Shown: positions 47,091-61,035 of the stretch, piece by piece
Numbering within the stretch: position 1 is the stretch's first letter
Layout of the letters: each line of letters starts with the position of its first letter
Assembly: GCF_905220365.1 (NCBI RefSeq)
Contig: NC_061154.1
Span: forward strand, 16,182,001-16,246,000
DNA from: Vanessa cardui
Lineage: Eukaryota; Arthropoda; Insecta; Lepidoptera; Nymphalidae
Reading direction: 5' to 3'
Length of the DNA: 64,000 nt
Notes under the pieces: generated by a model
Database searches by the model: none
What the model was told of the DNA's origin: nothing
Seen by the model: only the letters and a program-made list of their open reading frames with translations
Position numbers and translations under genes: made by a program

Positions 47091-47113
47091 AACTACACTA
47101 CACTACACTACAC
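47091..47113. repeat. CACTA pentamer microsatellite
   Basis: About four and a half units of the 5-mer ACTAC in tandem. Confidence 0.75.
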
Positions 47114-48587
47114 ATGACATCAATAAAAATTACCTACACATAAAGGACAATCACAAGTCATTTTAGAAAAAAAAAAGTTTCTATTTTATTATATTTTTAA
47201 ATATTTTTTTTCTTTTACACTTAAGTTTTCGAAAAATGAAAAGGTCATATTGATTGTATCTTAAATATTTAAGTAAATATGAAAAAAAAGGTTTTAAGGA
47301 ATGACAAATTACAAATTTTAAATTATTTACAAGCGATTTTCTCATGTAAAACTCAATTCGTGTTGTGACGGGTGACCTGATTCCCGTGCCAAATCATACG
47401 AAATATATTCCGTCTCGTTTGACGCGGAATATTGTTTCAGACTCGACCTTCTTCTTGAACCTTTTTCTTGTTTCACTACAATAGATTATTTATAGTTATT
47501 CTATGACACTGTTACCATATAATTTGTTACTATATATAACCTATTGTGACAAATTACTAAATACCCAAATAGGTAAATCAAATTCTGTATTATAGACATC
47601 AGTTCTTAATTTACATGTCTTCATTTTTTAAATAGTACATACATTAAGTACATTGAAATCTGAGAAATTATTAAATTAAGGTACAAAATGAAAATGATGT
47701 ACACAAATAATTCAAACTTTGAACTTCCCTGTGAGTGCATTGGGTCTATGTGTGTGTGTATGTGTCTGTTTGTTAAAGTTATAGGTTACAAATATATTTT
47801 AAAATACAGGTAAATAATTTGACCGAAGTAATCTTCTAGTTTTTATCGCGTTGCTACTTTTTGATTTATAGATATATCTCTCAAATTATTTTGTTTTGCT
47901 ATGATCACTGATCAGTGATGGAGTAAAGTCGAACCGATCCAATTTCCGACTGATTCGAGCATGTTGACACTGTTCAGTCAATATAAGCCAAAAACCGCTT
48001 CTTTTTGACGCGAGAGAAATATATGAAACGTAGTCGAATCAGTATATTCGTCCGATGTGATCTTACCCCAATGGAATTTAACAATACCCTTTAGAAAAGT
48101 ACCTGTAATATTAAGTGATTAATTTTTAATCTTTACTGTAATTTAATAAATAAACATGGGATACGTTTTTTTTTAACCACACTTACGACGTAAAACCGCA
48201 ATGTATGTTATGAAGTGCGTCGCGGTTAAATGTTTATTTATGTATAAAATACTGCAGACTATGATACAGAAACTGTATGCTATGTTAGACAAATTCTATT
48301 AATAAAACAATCCTTTTATAACAAACGCTAGACACTAGCGCTATTATTCGCGCCGGCTCCTATTCATATTTTAAAATTCCATCTTCATATAAAGTAGTAT
48401 ATTTATATATAAAAAATAGAAGATTTGGAGATTTTGAAATTGGAACACTTTTAAAATATATATACTTTGATTGGGAACAAACTTTGTGTGAATAAATTTA
48501 TAGGAATTAAAACGAATTCGATTGTTTCGTTTATTTGTGTTACATACTAAACTACGAGTCTATTTTAATTTGATAATATCACCTGTT

Positions 48588-48750
48588 TTTGAATGAATGA
48601 ATGAATACTTTATTGCACATCACAAACAAAAACAAAAAGAAGAAAGTTACACAAAATTAATCAAATACAAAAAAAGAAGTACATTAAAAGTGTTGTACAA
48701 CGAGCGGGCTTATGGCTTATTAGCCATCTCTTCCAGACAAACCAAACATT
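48588..48750 (-). mobile_element. Non-LTR retrotransposon 3' end with ATTC repeat
   Basis: On the minus strand: 'ggtttgtctggaagagatgg', 'ataagccataagcccgctcg', then 'tgtgatgtgcaataaagtat' and ATTC repeats. This is the known form of a common lepidopteran LINE 3' end, including its own AATAAA. Confidence 0.75.
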
Positions 48751-49084
48751 TGGTACATTACTAGTATAGATTTTGCACCTGAACGAGTTCAAAAGATCGG
48801 ATGATTTTGCTTTAATAATGGTACGATTATTTTTCGACCAGTCAAATCTGAAGTTTCAAAACTCCCTCAGTTGAGGTGAGCTTGATACCAAAAAAATTAT
48901 TGAGGAGTAATTTTGACTAACGGACGGTCAGTCATAATTACGAGGTAGTTACAATAATGTACATATTTAAACTTTAAGTCAGTTCATTTCATTAATATTT
49001 CATAATAGGACAAAGATTGCTCTTAAAAAAGTTCCAATTTTCTATCCATCACTGCACCATTACTGGTTTCAAGATAAACATCTG

Positions 49085-49145
49085 ACACAACACAGTTTCC
49101 TCGCGATGTTTTCCTTGAACGCTGACCACGAGGCAAATAAAACAA
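49085..49145 (-). mobile_element. Short SINE body fragment
   Basis: Only the 'gaaaacatcgcgaggaaact' segment and neighbouring bases are recognisable on the minus strand. Confidence 0.5.
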
Positions 49146-50644
49146 ATGAAAGTCTGGGGGTACTTTTTTAGAACTATTTGGGTAAGATCCACGTGTTTAT
49201 GTGCGTGGTTCTAGCCTAAATCCGTTATGTAATTTTGTATGTAACTCAGTTTTATCAGAACGGGGCTTAAAGTTTTGAATACTCTAGGGTAACAAACAAA
49301 TGGAGGCCTATAATTGATTTTGCCAATAATTTGTACCACATTTTGCAGACAATTTTGTAAATATTTTATAGTCTTATTACACAACATTTTTATTTTAACT
49401 ATATATACCTACTATATAATACGCGGTTACTCGTTCTTTGTTAATTTTTTTTTTGTTCAGGTATCTATCGGGGATGCCGTGCCTAACATCCGTACAGTTT
49501 TATATTAAACGTTGTTACATAATTGTGTTTCTAATGTAGTATAATTTCTTGTCTAGATAGAATGATATTTACCGACCTGTTCTCGTGACGCAGCAACGTT
49601 GAACGGTCCGTTTCTTAAGTACGGTACGCGGCTACTAATATGGCGAACTAAACACAAGAAGGGCCACTCTGGGACGACATTGTTATCGTAACAAAGGATA
49701 TGAAATCCATTGTGGGACAATATACGATATCTTTTATTCATTGCCAATTGATCTAATTCATACAGGAATTAATTAATTATAATAACGGAATTCACATAAT
49801 GCTCTGCTATTATTTTTTTATAGCTAGATGTAATCGCCTGACTTCGTACGCGTTAAACGGTTGTTCTCGATTTCAACATAACCTACGGGTTAAGCTACCG
49901 CTACATTCTCGAAATCAACAAAACTGAAAAAAAAAATGATAAAAAAATTCAACCTGCCTACACAAACAATTGATCAAAATACGAAATTAGAAAATATTCA
50001 TAGTCAGTCCCAAAAGTCAAATAGTCATACCCAATATCCTTTTTCCTTACATTTATGTAACCCAAACTGGAGTCCCCCCCTTCTACAAAATATTTTTAAG
50101 GGAACTTCTGTGGTGCCTCACTAATCTAGAGTAAGAATTGATGAAATGCCGCCCGTTGGGCGGTGTCCTAATTTTTGCGCCCCCTGTACCCTAGATAAAG
50201 TCAGTACTGATTTATACATTTTGTATACCGTATTTCAAATAATTAATCATTTAACTCGTTCATAAATAAATAAATCGATTATTTATACTTTTACTGTAAC
50301 AAAAAATATTGTTGTGAATTATCCATAAAACATAGAATGTTACAGACAAATTTGTAGGCATTTTATAAATCTACTTCAATATAAAGTGTTTCGCTCTAGT
50401 TCCGGCAGCGTTTGCTGAACAAGCCCCTGAAACTATTTCCCCACCCACACACCTAACCTATACCTAACATGAGTTATTAATCAAATAACTCTGCCATGTG
50501 TTGAGGTTCTATCTTCGACAACTTATGCCAGGCAATATTGTTAAAGGATAAAAATATGTCAACCTGTTTAAAAGTGGAATATACGTGATTAATCCAAGCA
50601 GGATATATTAATTTAAATAATTGTATTTAATTAACATGACGTTG

Positions 50645-50715
50645 TATTACTTGAATAAAGTTTATTTTGATATTGATTTTTGATTTTTTGATTGATCTTT
50701 GATTAGATTTATATT
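50645..50715 (+). mobile_element. Short non-LTR tail with TTTGAT microsatellite
   Basis: 'acttgaataaagtttatttt' followed by a run of GATTTTTGATT units: only the last part of the family seen at 36.6 kb. Confidence 0.55.
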
Positions 50716-51464
50716 ATTTGATGGTTTTCCAAAAAAAAACAATACATGACATGAGAATATTTTTATAATATAAATTCGGATCACTTGAGATAAGAATTTT
50801 TAACTATTCTTCATCGATTTCCCACCATCCTTGGGAACTAAGACATTATCGCTCTTGTATATCTGTCATACACCAGTTTACATATCCTTTTAATTGAAAC
50901 GCTTTCATTTTATACTAGGTAATTGATGGATATAGAGTATTAAGAGAACGAGGTCTCATTTGTAAAATTACAGCTTGAAGCCGCACTGGAAAGTTCTGGA
51001 ATAAAAGCTAACGAAGGCAATATTCTTTCATTCCAAATTATACCCTTCTACCGTTTTCAATTAAAGCATTCGGGCCTCGGACAAATAGGTCAAAAAGTCT
51101 TCTTAAAGGCATAAAGACCGTTCCTATAGTCGCCAGTGGTTATGGTTGTAGGAGGGTTGTTTCGTTTTCGCCCCGATTATTGGAATAACAGTTCAACGAG
51201 GTAAGACTGCTAGCATTCTTGCCACCATTCTACGCGGCTACAATTTGTACAATAGCTATTTTTCATTACGTCTCTTGTATTTATTTAGGTCTTCAGTTTA
51301 AATAACTCTCGATATAAATGTTATCTCTGTACATTTATTTTATACCCAATCTGAAACTATTGAAAAGGCTATATATAGTGAATCCAAAAAACAAAACCGA
51401 CCTCTGTATAATATAAAATATGTTTATATTATTAAGCCTATTGGGTGGTCCATTTACCATTTTA

Positions 51465-51560
51465 TTCATGAGCCAATGGCAACTAAAATTTATATATTCG
51501 TGAGACTGTAGTTACACAGGCTCATTTACTTTAAACACATGAACACAACAATACTAAAAT
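51465..51560 (+). mobile_element. Family-1 interspersed repeat, partial
   Basis: Contains 'ctgtagttacacaggctcat' and 'acacaacaatacta', the central part of the family. It directly precedes the SINE at 51.64 kb. A further shred with 'ccttgggaactaagacatta' lies at about 50,820-50,880. Confidence 0.55.
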
Positions 51561-51639
51561 TTGCTTTTTGGCCGCAGGACACGTGGAATGGGTAAAACCT
51601 ATCTAAACGGGTTTACAGAAAACCGTATCACTAAGACGG

Positions 51640-51912
51640 ACGAGTCGAGATGGCCCAGTGGTTAGAAAGCGTGCATCTTAGCCGATGATTGCGGGTTCAA
51701 ACCCAGGCATTAATTCATCTCGTGCTAAGCGGTGAACGAAAACATCGTGAGGAAACCTACATGTGACAAATTTCATAGAAATTCTGCCACATGTGTATTC
51801 CACCAACACGCATTGGAACAGCGTGGTGGAATATGTTCCAAACCTTCTCCTCAAACGGGGAGGAGGCCTTTAGCCCAGGAGTGGGAATTTACAGGCTGTT
51901 GTTGTTGTCGCT
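51640..51912 (+). mobile_element. tRNA-derived SINE, near full length
   Basis: The A box TGGCCCAGTGG (51,651-51,661) and B box GGTTCAAACC (51,694-51,703) look intact. The body continues through the bipartite 'gtgaggaaacct' and 'ggaacagcgtggtgga' segments and ends in a GTTGTTGTTG tail. Of the copies here it has the best pol III boxes. Confidence 0.87.
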
Positions 51913-52208
51913 AAGTCTCATATAGCGGAAGAATTTCCTACGTCTATCCGTATTTAAGTCTATAGGTTAGAGTTTTTACAAATATAAAGATCTTTGGTGA
52001 AGCCGAGTTACTCATTCGATTACACAAGGCTTGAATAAAACGTTTCCGTAGTTTACGATTCTTATCAGTCATGTGTATCGAGCGCCGCGTGTTTCAATTT
52101 TTTTAGCAAATTTTCTGACTGTCGCCTATATAATACGTCACAAAAATGACACGTCATAATTCTAAATTTAAAACGGTTGACACTCCGAAACGCGCTGCAT
52201 ATTTTGGT

Positions 52209-52493
52209 ATAGTACGACACAACTTAGATGTCGCATCGGCAAAATTCGTAAAACCGATCACATCCGAATTGAGTACGCTATCCCAAATTATCAATATTTA
52301 TTTATCTATATATTCATCAATTTGAAACGTCGATTTACTCGCACTTGCTTTCTCATATAGAACTGAGCGAGAATATATAGCGACGAATAGAGTCGAATGG
52401 TGCGATAGCGAGCTATTTCCATTGGTTGTATAAATCGGCAGTAATCGGTTTTATTGAATTTGCCGATGCTACATCTAAGTTATGTCGTACTAT
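52209..52493. mobile_element. MITE with ~50-bp terminal inverted repeats
   Basis: The left end 52,209-52,258 and right end 52,444-52,493 are inverted repeats of about 50 bp with few mismatches, both starting ATAGTACGACA. The 285-bp element has no open frame, so it would need a transposase from elsewhere. A second copy lies at 62.4-62.7 kb. The target duplication could not be fixed by eye, so the superfamily is open. Confidence 0.85.
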
Positions 52494-54514
52494 GTAAGTT
52501 TTATGTGTATTCGTTTTGTAGTTTTTCAGACAGCACCTGAAACAAAAACCTATCCTCATCTTATTTTGAAAAGGACGTATATCGAATCGATAGAACGAAA
52601 AAACGTTTCGTTTCAGTATCCATTGTTTTTCATGTGATTCGTTTGTAAACGTTTTCAAAAACAGTGTTTCTTTCTTATGTCAACAGCAATTGATCTTTCC
52701 TTGTTAGCGATTGTTGCTTATTTTGTGTACATTGGGGAATGGCTGTGTTTGTACAAGAGGCACACGGGTTACTGTAACTCCGCAAATATGTGGTTAAGTC
52801 ATAGTTTTCATTCTTAAGGTGAACTATAAATTGAGTTTATATATACCCTTTAAAACAATGCATGAAAATATGACTTAAAACATTGAGCAAAATGAGAATT
52901 GTAGTAAGAAACGAGTAATAAAGGTAGAAAGAGCTCTCTCCGAAATTGGTCCGCTCTTCTGCTGACTTAAGAGCTACCGCTAGCACTTACCTAGCTCAAA
53001 TGCGGAGCCAAGCATTTTAGTAAATAAGCAAGAAATAGTACCTGCCTGGGTAGTCACGATATAATCTTTCCAAAATATATTTCTTATAAATTTCAATTAT
53101 TTTGCTGGGTATCTTGTCTTCTTAAACACTCTATCATTAATTGTTTTGTATTTGTTGTTAATTTTATACATTACGTAATTATAAACTATTTAATGTTAAA
53201 AATGTGTGAGTACGTCTGTTTGGATTTTTCTGGATGGATGTAGACGAAATAAGCTTAACAATATAAACATTAAACTACATCAAGTCTAAAGTTTAAAGTA
53301 ATTATTCTCTTCTTAAAAGTTTCCATAAACATTGTATAAGAATAATTTATGTAAATGAATTAGAGAATCTTGGAAGTTTTTTAAGGTTACCTGTGTATTC
53401 AGCAGTAGATAGCTGTGACGTAATCAACTTATTGGACATTACGTTATAGGCCAAGTAATATTTGTTATTCATGTAAAGACTTGGTCTCTTATTTTAAAAT
53501 CTATTGTTGTACGGTCTTGTAGAATCAGATGAGTTTTCCTTTATATTTTTTGAGGATTTATGAAAGCAGTTTTAATCAGCCAAGAAATAATGACTTTTTT
53601 TATATGTAACCTTTTTGCAGACTCTAAGAAAGAAGAACGTTCCCATTTCATCTGTTATACATATATAATCTGTAGTATTTTTGCGTTCAAGGTTCAGTAG
53701 GGGTCAACGTAGTTATTAGGCTTGTCATGCCTTTATTTGAAGCGTTCATCAAAGAGCGACGTCACATCCGGTAATAGTATTCCGTAACTTGAATTTCAAA
53801 TTCGCATCGCGCTTAAAGGGTGTGAACTACAATAACAAAGCAAATTTGCTTTTTTGTCATGTTAATCTGACTTTAATGACTCGGTGTTGTAGTACCTACT
53901 TTGTTTTAAATTCGATTTATATTTAATTACTTTATATTAACTGATTTATTAGTTAAATAAACGTATCTTTTTTCATATTTATATGATAAGACAAAAAGAA
54001 ATATATTTTTTATTATGACAGACGTTGGTATATTGTGAGTTAAAATGTAACACAAAAACAACACAATAATTAAAATAGGCATAGGTAATGTATATGCCAT
54101 ACAGCTCTGTACTAAAAAAATAGTTTCAAGAACATTGGAAGAAATTATGAATAAACAAACCGAGTCGCAAGCACTACGCGACTACGCCTGCTATGCTAAT
54201 CGCGTCAAAGTAAATTAATTTACATAAAAATAACACATACGACGCCTTATCATCTTACACAAACATATACAGGAAGATTCCAGTTGATTCTTAGAATATA
54301 TTGTGGAATTACATAGTGCATAACAGTGTAACCATCAGCAAAGGCAACATTCGCGCTATTACATAAACATCATTACTTAAAGAAAATATATATGAGATGA
54401 CTTACGTCACAGGAAAATGATCAGCCGTTATGTGAGAAACTCTTGCCACCGATGTGAGTGAAACATTTAAATCACTGATTATTATATTGTAAAGTAACTG
54501 TCGACTCGAGTGAG

Positions 54515-54630
54515 GCTTGTACAGAAATGATACTCGCCGCAACCCCGTACTGCACGCGGTCCGTGACGTCACTGCAGCACCCTCTTACTCGAGATCGCGT
54601 TCTAAGATCAAAATGCGCCCCAGAAATGGT
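54515..54630. promoter_or_regulatory. Isolated GC-rich patch with a perfect CRE
   Basis: A short GC-rich stretch in AT-rich DNA with the palindrome TGACGTCA (54,564-54,571). It could be a distant promoter or enhancer, for the transporter or for a gene outside the window. No coding exon was recognised. Confidence 0.3.
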
Positions 54631-55464
54631 AAATGCTTACTGTGGGTAACATTGTCAAAATCAAAATTCACTTATCTCAAGATTAAATTAAATTTAAAGT
54701 TACAAACAGTTTGCCATGAAGATTCTACTAAGAAACCCAGTTCTTCCACTTAATGTGCAAAGGTAATTAAATAGTTACGATTGAATTGATTACTCATTTG
54801 CGTGGAATACAACGAGACACACATTGGCACATATTTATCGATTATATATGCTTTAATAAGTGCTTAATATACATTTAATATTGCAGATAATCCTTCAATC
54901 ACTTGTAGCCCTATTAATCTAAATATAAATTAAATGAATTTATAGTTACATTTTTCATTAAAAAACTATAAAAAAGTAAATTGACGTCTGCGTAAAAATG
55001 AAATAATTTTTTTTTTCATTCGAGATGCCATTTCCAGCTTTCCTTTTCTGTGGCAACAAAATTACGCGAGTTAGAAAGGGATAGCTATAAAATTGTCGGT
55101 TCGTTTTATTCATGATGTCGTAAACAATTTTTGTGATCCCATTTATTTATATGATCGCGTAACGATGGTATTATGATAACTCTGAAAATCGATGCGGTCT
55201 TGAAATATTATATAAAAAATATGTAATAAACTAAAATGGGGACTAATAGTAATGGTGTGTCCATAAGTAAGGAGTTAATTCCACCTTACCAATGGACACA
55301 CAGAAAAATAAAAGCAAATATTCTGTAAGCTAATAATGATTGATGATCCGATATGAAATATTTCAAATTATTTAAATAAATAAATTTTAACTTTACAAAA
55401 TATTCTTAGTATAACGTAGAGTTCAGCGGCGTTTGCAATGTAAGCGCAAAAAAATATGTATATT

Positions 55465-55615
55465 TACGACATCACATTAGAAACCTATAAAATTATTAGT
55501 GTTTCTCTTATATATTATGTATGATAAATATAAGCCTTACTCTAGAATCACTCTAGCTATTAAAGAAACGCATATAAATCCGTTGCGTAGTTTTAAACAC
55601 CTTAGCATACACGGT
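55465..55615 (+). mobile_element. Family-2 interspersed repeat
   Basis: Runs 'gacatcacattagaaaccta', 'attagtgtttctctt', 'tctagaatcactctagctat', 'ccgttgcgtagttttaaa'. It is the second member of the pair with 9.9 kb. Confidence 0.65.
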
Positions 55616-55764
55616 GAAATAAATAATTTTGGCGCGCTATTCGGATTAAATAAATATGGCGGCAAACGGCATGAGCCGTAGTATTTAATCCACTGTTGGC
55701 GCGTGTAGTATATTCTCCATTTCTTTTCGTGCAACATCTTAACAAATGTTTGGTCAAATGTCCG

Positions 55765-55788
55765 TCGTCCAACGTCCAACGTCCAACG
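55765..55788. repeat. 7-bp tandem repeat (GTCCAAC)
   Basis: Three perfect units of CGTCCAA, with a partial fourth (GTCGTCC) before them. Confidence 0.75.
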
Positions 55789-57299
55789 CCTCGTTGATTT
55801 CCGCGAAAGTGAATTGTCCTTATTTTGTCTGAATTTTCCATAGCACTGGAGCACGTTCCAAATTCAAAATCAAAATATACCTAAGTATTTTGTTATAGTG
55901 GGGTTTTAAAGATATTTTAAATTGTATAAGCTACCCTTAGTTTAAAATATAGAATCAACCTCATTTGTATTTACGTTTCATTTAAAATATACTTTCTTTT
56001 TTCTACTCCAACGCTGAAATTATACTTGTTGCTGTTACAAGTTCCGTTTATTTAGTTTGCCGTCATTGCATTTAATGTGCAGCTAAGGTTTCTTTTAATG
56101 TCACCCTTATAATCGTTAAACCCGGCTAAACTCACTAATTTGCTTTACAATGACGTAATAAACGTTCTAGAATGCAGTGAACTTCCTCAAGAGGCAGGCA
56201 AAAGAAAAATCTCAGAATCCAAGCATTGAGCGTTATGTCGTTAGGGTTGATTTTACGGGTGAAATTATGTTTTTTTACTGTGGATTGGCTTACCCTGAAC
56301 CAAAGCCTTTTCTAGTGATAACTATTGATTGAATCTAAGATAACTTTGTATTTGAAATGTCTGAAAAAATAACCTAGTGAATTTCTTTCGCCGGTTCGAT
56401 TCAGAGCAATGTATTTTCTTTTTCGGATTGGTGGTAGTGTTTAATTTCATAATCAATAGGTAAGCGTAATGTTTATATTTTGAAAATATACATATAGCTT
56501 CTGTATAGAATCATTAAATCAGATGACCTATAAACTGTCTTTTGCGTATTAGTAGATTTCAAACATACTGGTATAAAAAAATACTGCTTCACCAGGCCAG
56601 CTCTCGAAAGTGAAACATAAGTGCGGAACTAAATAATACTACACATGCTTCGCTGTTAAACTATTAGACATAAAACAACATATCGAATGACAATCGAGTA
56701 AATAGATCGGAACAAGATAAAAATAAAAATGAAAACTTACAAGTTGAATAGGATATCGAATCCATTAATAATTATGATTTTTTGTAAAAGCAAATTAATC
56801 AATAAAAAATAGAATAATGTATATCCAACTGCATTACAATAAAATGAGTATTTCATTTATTAATTAATAAATAAAATTTACAGTTCTACAATACATTTTT
56901 GGATGATTAGAATATAAAAAATTATTGTTGCTCATCAAAATTATCTATTGTTAGTTACGTAATTATAAATACAAGTTTATTTTGGTTATTGATTATGAAA
57001 AAAAATTAACCTTTTATGGAAAATGTAATAACATTTTATGGGTATAATAATACCCAAAATCGTATCTTCATTATAAGGTTGACGTTTTTATAGAACCACA
57101 GATAATTATCTATCGGCTTGTTGTGAGTAAGATCGTTTCGGATGCCTTGATGTCAAACGGCATACGATTCTTTTTGCCCTTCTCTAGTCCCTTGTCCTAC
57201 CAACCCCAGTCTCTACACCATCATACTCTTCGATGCATTAAATATTGCTAAGTTTATCGTAGCGTATTTTCCGTGTTTGATTTAACTTAAAAGGCATAG

Positions 57300-57535
57300 T
57301 ATCACTACATATTACAAAACAAAGTCTGTATGTCTATATGTTGGCGAAACACCAAAACTGCTGAACGGATTTTCATGCGGTTTTCACTAATAGACAGAGG
57401 TATTCACAAAATAAGGGTTAGGTATATAATTTATTAAGGTTTTTGTGTAAATAAGTATAGTAATAGGACGAAAACTGTTAAACATGTAGGAAAAAACTAC
57501 TGGAAGCTGGGACGCCTAGCTAGTTCGTTTCTATA
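57300..57535 (+). mobile_element. Helitron-like fragment
   Basis: 'ctgctgaacggattttcatg', 'cggttttcactaatagacag' and 'aggtatataatttattaagg' are hallmarks of the family. It ends 'gggacgcctagctag', near the CTAG-type 3' end of Helitrons. Confidence 0.65.
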
Positions 57536-57892
57536 TGAGATTCCACGATTACTTTTACCATGGATTTATGGATTTATTATTAATTTTAGTCTCATGTCAA
57601 AAAACATTAATAAATAAGGCATTTTACTTAATACAGAATTATATTAACGGTAAAAAAGCGTGGGCTTGGAATTCATGGATTTCCAGGCAGAATACGAGTA
57701 GGTAAACATAAATATAATTGTACGTTTGATATACTCTGTTATTTAAATGGTAAAATATTTATTGACATAATAAGTCCATAACTGTAATATGACGATTTAT
57801 AATTATGAACCTATTTGAATAAAGCTTTGTAATTCGTTGCTTAATAATTGTAATGAATGGTATTAATTATTTTTCTGATAACCGATCAAATG

Positions 57893-58135
57893 GTCCACTT
57901 GTTGATATGTGGTCACCATCACACGTAGACGGTTGTGCTGAAAAATTTTAACCATTCCTTACATTGCCAATAGGCCAAAGTCCGTGGAAACTAAGACATT
58001 AAGTTCAGTGATCCTCTAGTTTAACTGGTTCACTCACAGCTTAAACCAGAATACTACTAGATACTTTTATTTAATAATAGAATAGGTACCTAACCAGACG
58101 AGCACAGAGTCCTATCAACAAGTAATAATAATAAA
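57893..58135 (+). mobile_element. Family-1 interspersed repeat
   Basis: Family order is kept: 'gtggtcaccatcacacgtag', 'ccgtggaaactaagacatta', 'tggttcactcacagcttaaa', 'ggtacctaaccagacgagca'. It has diverged by many substitutions. Confidence 0.65.
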
Positions 58136-60528
58136 TTTTATACAATTTAATTTCAATTTAATAATCACCCATTTCACCAATCTACCCGCTGAACAGTCTC
58201 AACTTTATAATAATAAATAATCAAGCTCCGTTTATTTGTACAAGACACAATTAACACATAAAAATAATGAAGTATTCAAAAGTGTTCAGCAAACACTTAT
58301 CCTATAAGAATAGTAAACAGGAAAGATATGGTTGATAACTAATTATATAATATAGTATTTGTACGGCCCTTCCTTCTAAATCTTCCATTATGAAACCTTT
58401 TCCATCTCAAACCAACTGTCTTTACCATTTCACCTGCTCATGTCGCACTTGACTAACTTCTTTATCTCGTAGCCTGTAGTCCGATTAACTGATATCACAG
58501 TTCCCAAGATAATTTTGAAATAATCTTTTCTTTTTTTGAAGTTTTGGTTGTCCTACTGGAAAATAAAATAATACGTGAACAAGTGATATTCCTTTTTTTT
58601 CTCGCTAGAAAAACGCATTACGCGCTTCCCCCAGTTGATGGAAAGTAGGGGGGTGGGGGTGTTAGACCCAAAATCAGAACACAAAATTTCATTAGACTCA
58701 AGTAGGAATGTTTGAGTCAATTTACTAATTATTATTTTATATTCCATTTCCAACTCTTTACTGACCCTTGACCATGGTGATGATTTACAGAGACGACCAC
58801 ACAGGGCAAGATATTCTATTACATAGTGAATTATATACAATTGCGTGGAAATCGAAATGCTCTCAAATCAGGTTTTTCAAAAATGTTTTAAAAAAGTAAC
58901 ATTGTTCTGCCCGGTCTCGACGGAGAATTTGTACCCATTAAAGTTAGCAAGACTGATGATTGCCGCCAAGGATCATATGATATATTTATATTAAGGACAG
59001 ACAACGTTCTTTGATAATTGCATGATGATTACTATTCTCGGTGCCATCGTCATTATTGTAACAAGAATGACTTCAAGATATTACAAACATCACCTGTATA
59101 CAATCACATTGGTTAAAATATGTCAGGTTAAGAACGATGGTGGATTGGTTGGCCCGTGTAGGTTTCTATTTTTAAAACAAATCAATCCCTAACCTGATGC
59201 AATTACTATGACGACGGCGTGTATCAAAACTTATTTATTGGACTTATCCCTCTTCATCCTTGTGTTAACGGGTGTTAATAAAAGTAATAAAATACTACCT
59301 TTATATAACAATGTTATAAAACACTCGAAACATGAAATACTTAAAACAGTATAAAAACATAATCCATTAAATAAAAGTGTACGAATTGGATTAAAGAATG
59401 GAATTTAATTTGTACACTTTGTAAAATGAATAGTACGAATTTCGGAAAGCTGATTGTAGCCGCTTTTCTCGTATGTAGATGAGTTATTTGTTTACTATAT
59501 TGTTACACAAATGAAAATTAATGAAGATATCAGTGACAATGTTTGACAACTTAACACGTCTATCTATTCTCAAACCGATCAACAGGAGAGTTAAATGTGT
59601 GTCGCCACACTTATCCGCGAAAAGCAGCCCCCAAACATCAATTACCTAGGCATACCTTTATGATGACCGATTAAGCTCCTCCCATTTTTGGAATTTTAAT
59701 TTCAAAGAAATAAATTTTATGGATTATCAAAACAGCCAAACATCGGCCACAGATATAAATATATTTATAGTGACTATATAGTAATTGATTTAAAATATAG
59801 CAAGAAACATGTACCTAAATAAAATAATCCTTATTACTTCAAATGGAAAAAATTTAAATCTATTAAATATTGTTAAAATTATAGGAGGATCGGGCTATGG
59901 AAGATCATATTCATTTAAGGCGGTTGTATTTTGCTTTGATTCTCAGCAGAATAGATTATTCCAGTTTCTTACGATATAATAGTTGTAAAAAAAAATTTGG
60001 AAAAAATCGACGCGTTTCAGTATCATAGGTCTTTGTTAAGACTACCGATCCATATAATGGAAAACGTGCTTTGCGCTCCGCCAGTGCCGATCAAAAGGTA
60101 TTATTTGAAAGTCAAATTTTGCTTAAAATGCAAATCTGTATAGCGCGTCAAGTGTAATTTGGCGTGTGGTAAAAACATGTACAAATTTTTTTTTGTTCAT
60201 TTAATATCTTATTTTTTTTATTTACCCTTATTAAGAAAACTTACCCAAAATCTATTAAAAATGACATTTAGAGAATTATTTTCTAAGGATATATTGGTAA
60301 AATAAACAAAAAAGTGGCAAGACAAAGGTGTAGCCGGTGCTGCCACAGGAACGCCAACTTATACTTGACAGTCTATAGCTGACAATGAAATTATGAAGTT
60401 GTTAAATATATTCCAAAATGTGTACCAATTCTTACTGGCGATATAAAAATTACCATTGCTTTTTATGATTCACAATGATTACAATGCTCTCAGAATCCAT
60501 CAAGGTAATAGACTAGAACTAACTAGAA

Positions 60529-60777
60529 ATGTTTAGTCTAGACACGTGGGTTAGCAGTGTGGATTTATCCACTCACATTAAATGTTCATTAGCATCAATT
60601 GACAAAAGTAAAAGTGAGTATAGTAATGCAGCTTTAAAATTATTATCGGAACGTGAAATTTCAAAATCATCATTTTATAAAATGTTTACAGATGGCTCAA
60701 AGGATAGCTCTGATATTGGTGTTGCTTTTTATGACCCTCAAACTAATGCCACCACCACATGTATACACAATACACTA
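60529..60777 (+). pseudogene. Truncated LINE RNase H fragment
   Basis: The frame contains FYKMFTDGSKDSSDIGVAFY (about residues 48-67), the first catalytic strand of the RNase H domain found in R1/I/jockey-like non-LTR elements, with the DGSK aspartate. The later catalytic motifs are absent, because the frame runs into a family-1 repeat at 60,778. No reverse transcriptase was recognised upstream. It is a dead remnant. Confidence 0.7.
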
Positions 60778-60940
60778 TCAACCATGGGAACTAAGATATT
60801 ATGATCCTTGTGTAGTTAAATTGACCCCTCAAACCAGAACACAATATACCGATTATTCATGTTTAGTGATAGAACATTGGATTAGTGGGTGGTACCTATC
60901 CCGACGGAGTTCTACAACGAACTACCACCAAGTCGTTGAA
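60778..60940 (+). mobile_element. Family-1 interspersed repeat
   Basis: Begins 'accatgggaactaagatatt' and ends 'cgaactaccaccaagt'. It follows the LINE RNase H fragment with no gap, so the two may be parts of one element or a nested insertion. Confidence 0.65.
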
Positions 60941-61035
60941 ATAATAAATTATCGTAAGCAACAAAATGACTGGCTCATTTCGATTTCATGGCAATGAATT
61001 TTTTCTCCTCGGAATATGTAAAGTTAAACTTTTAA

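Noticed and set aside
55537..55854. 105-codon and 79-codon minus-strand frames
   Set aside because: They span a family-2 repeat and a 7-bp tandem repeat; no domain is recognisable.
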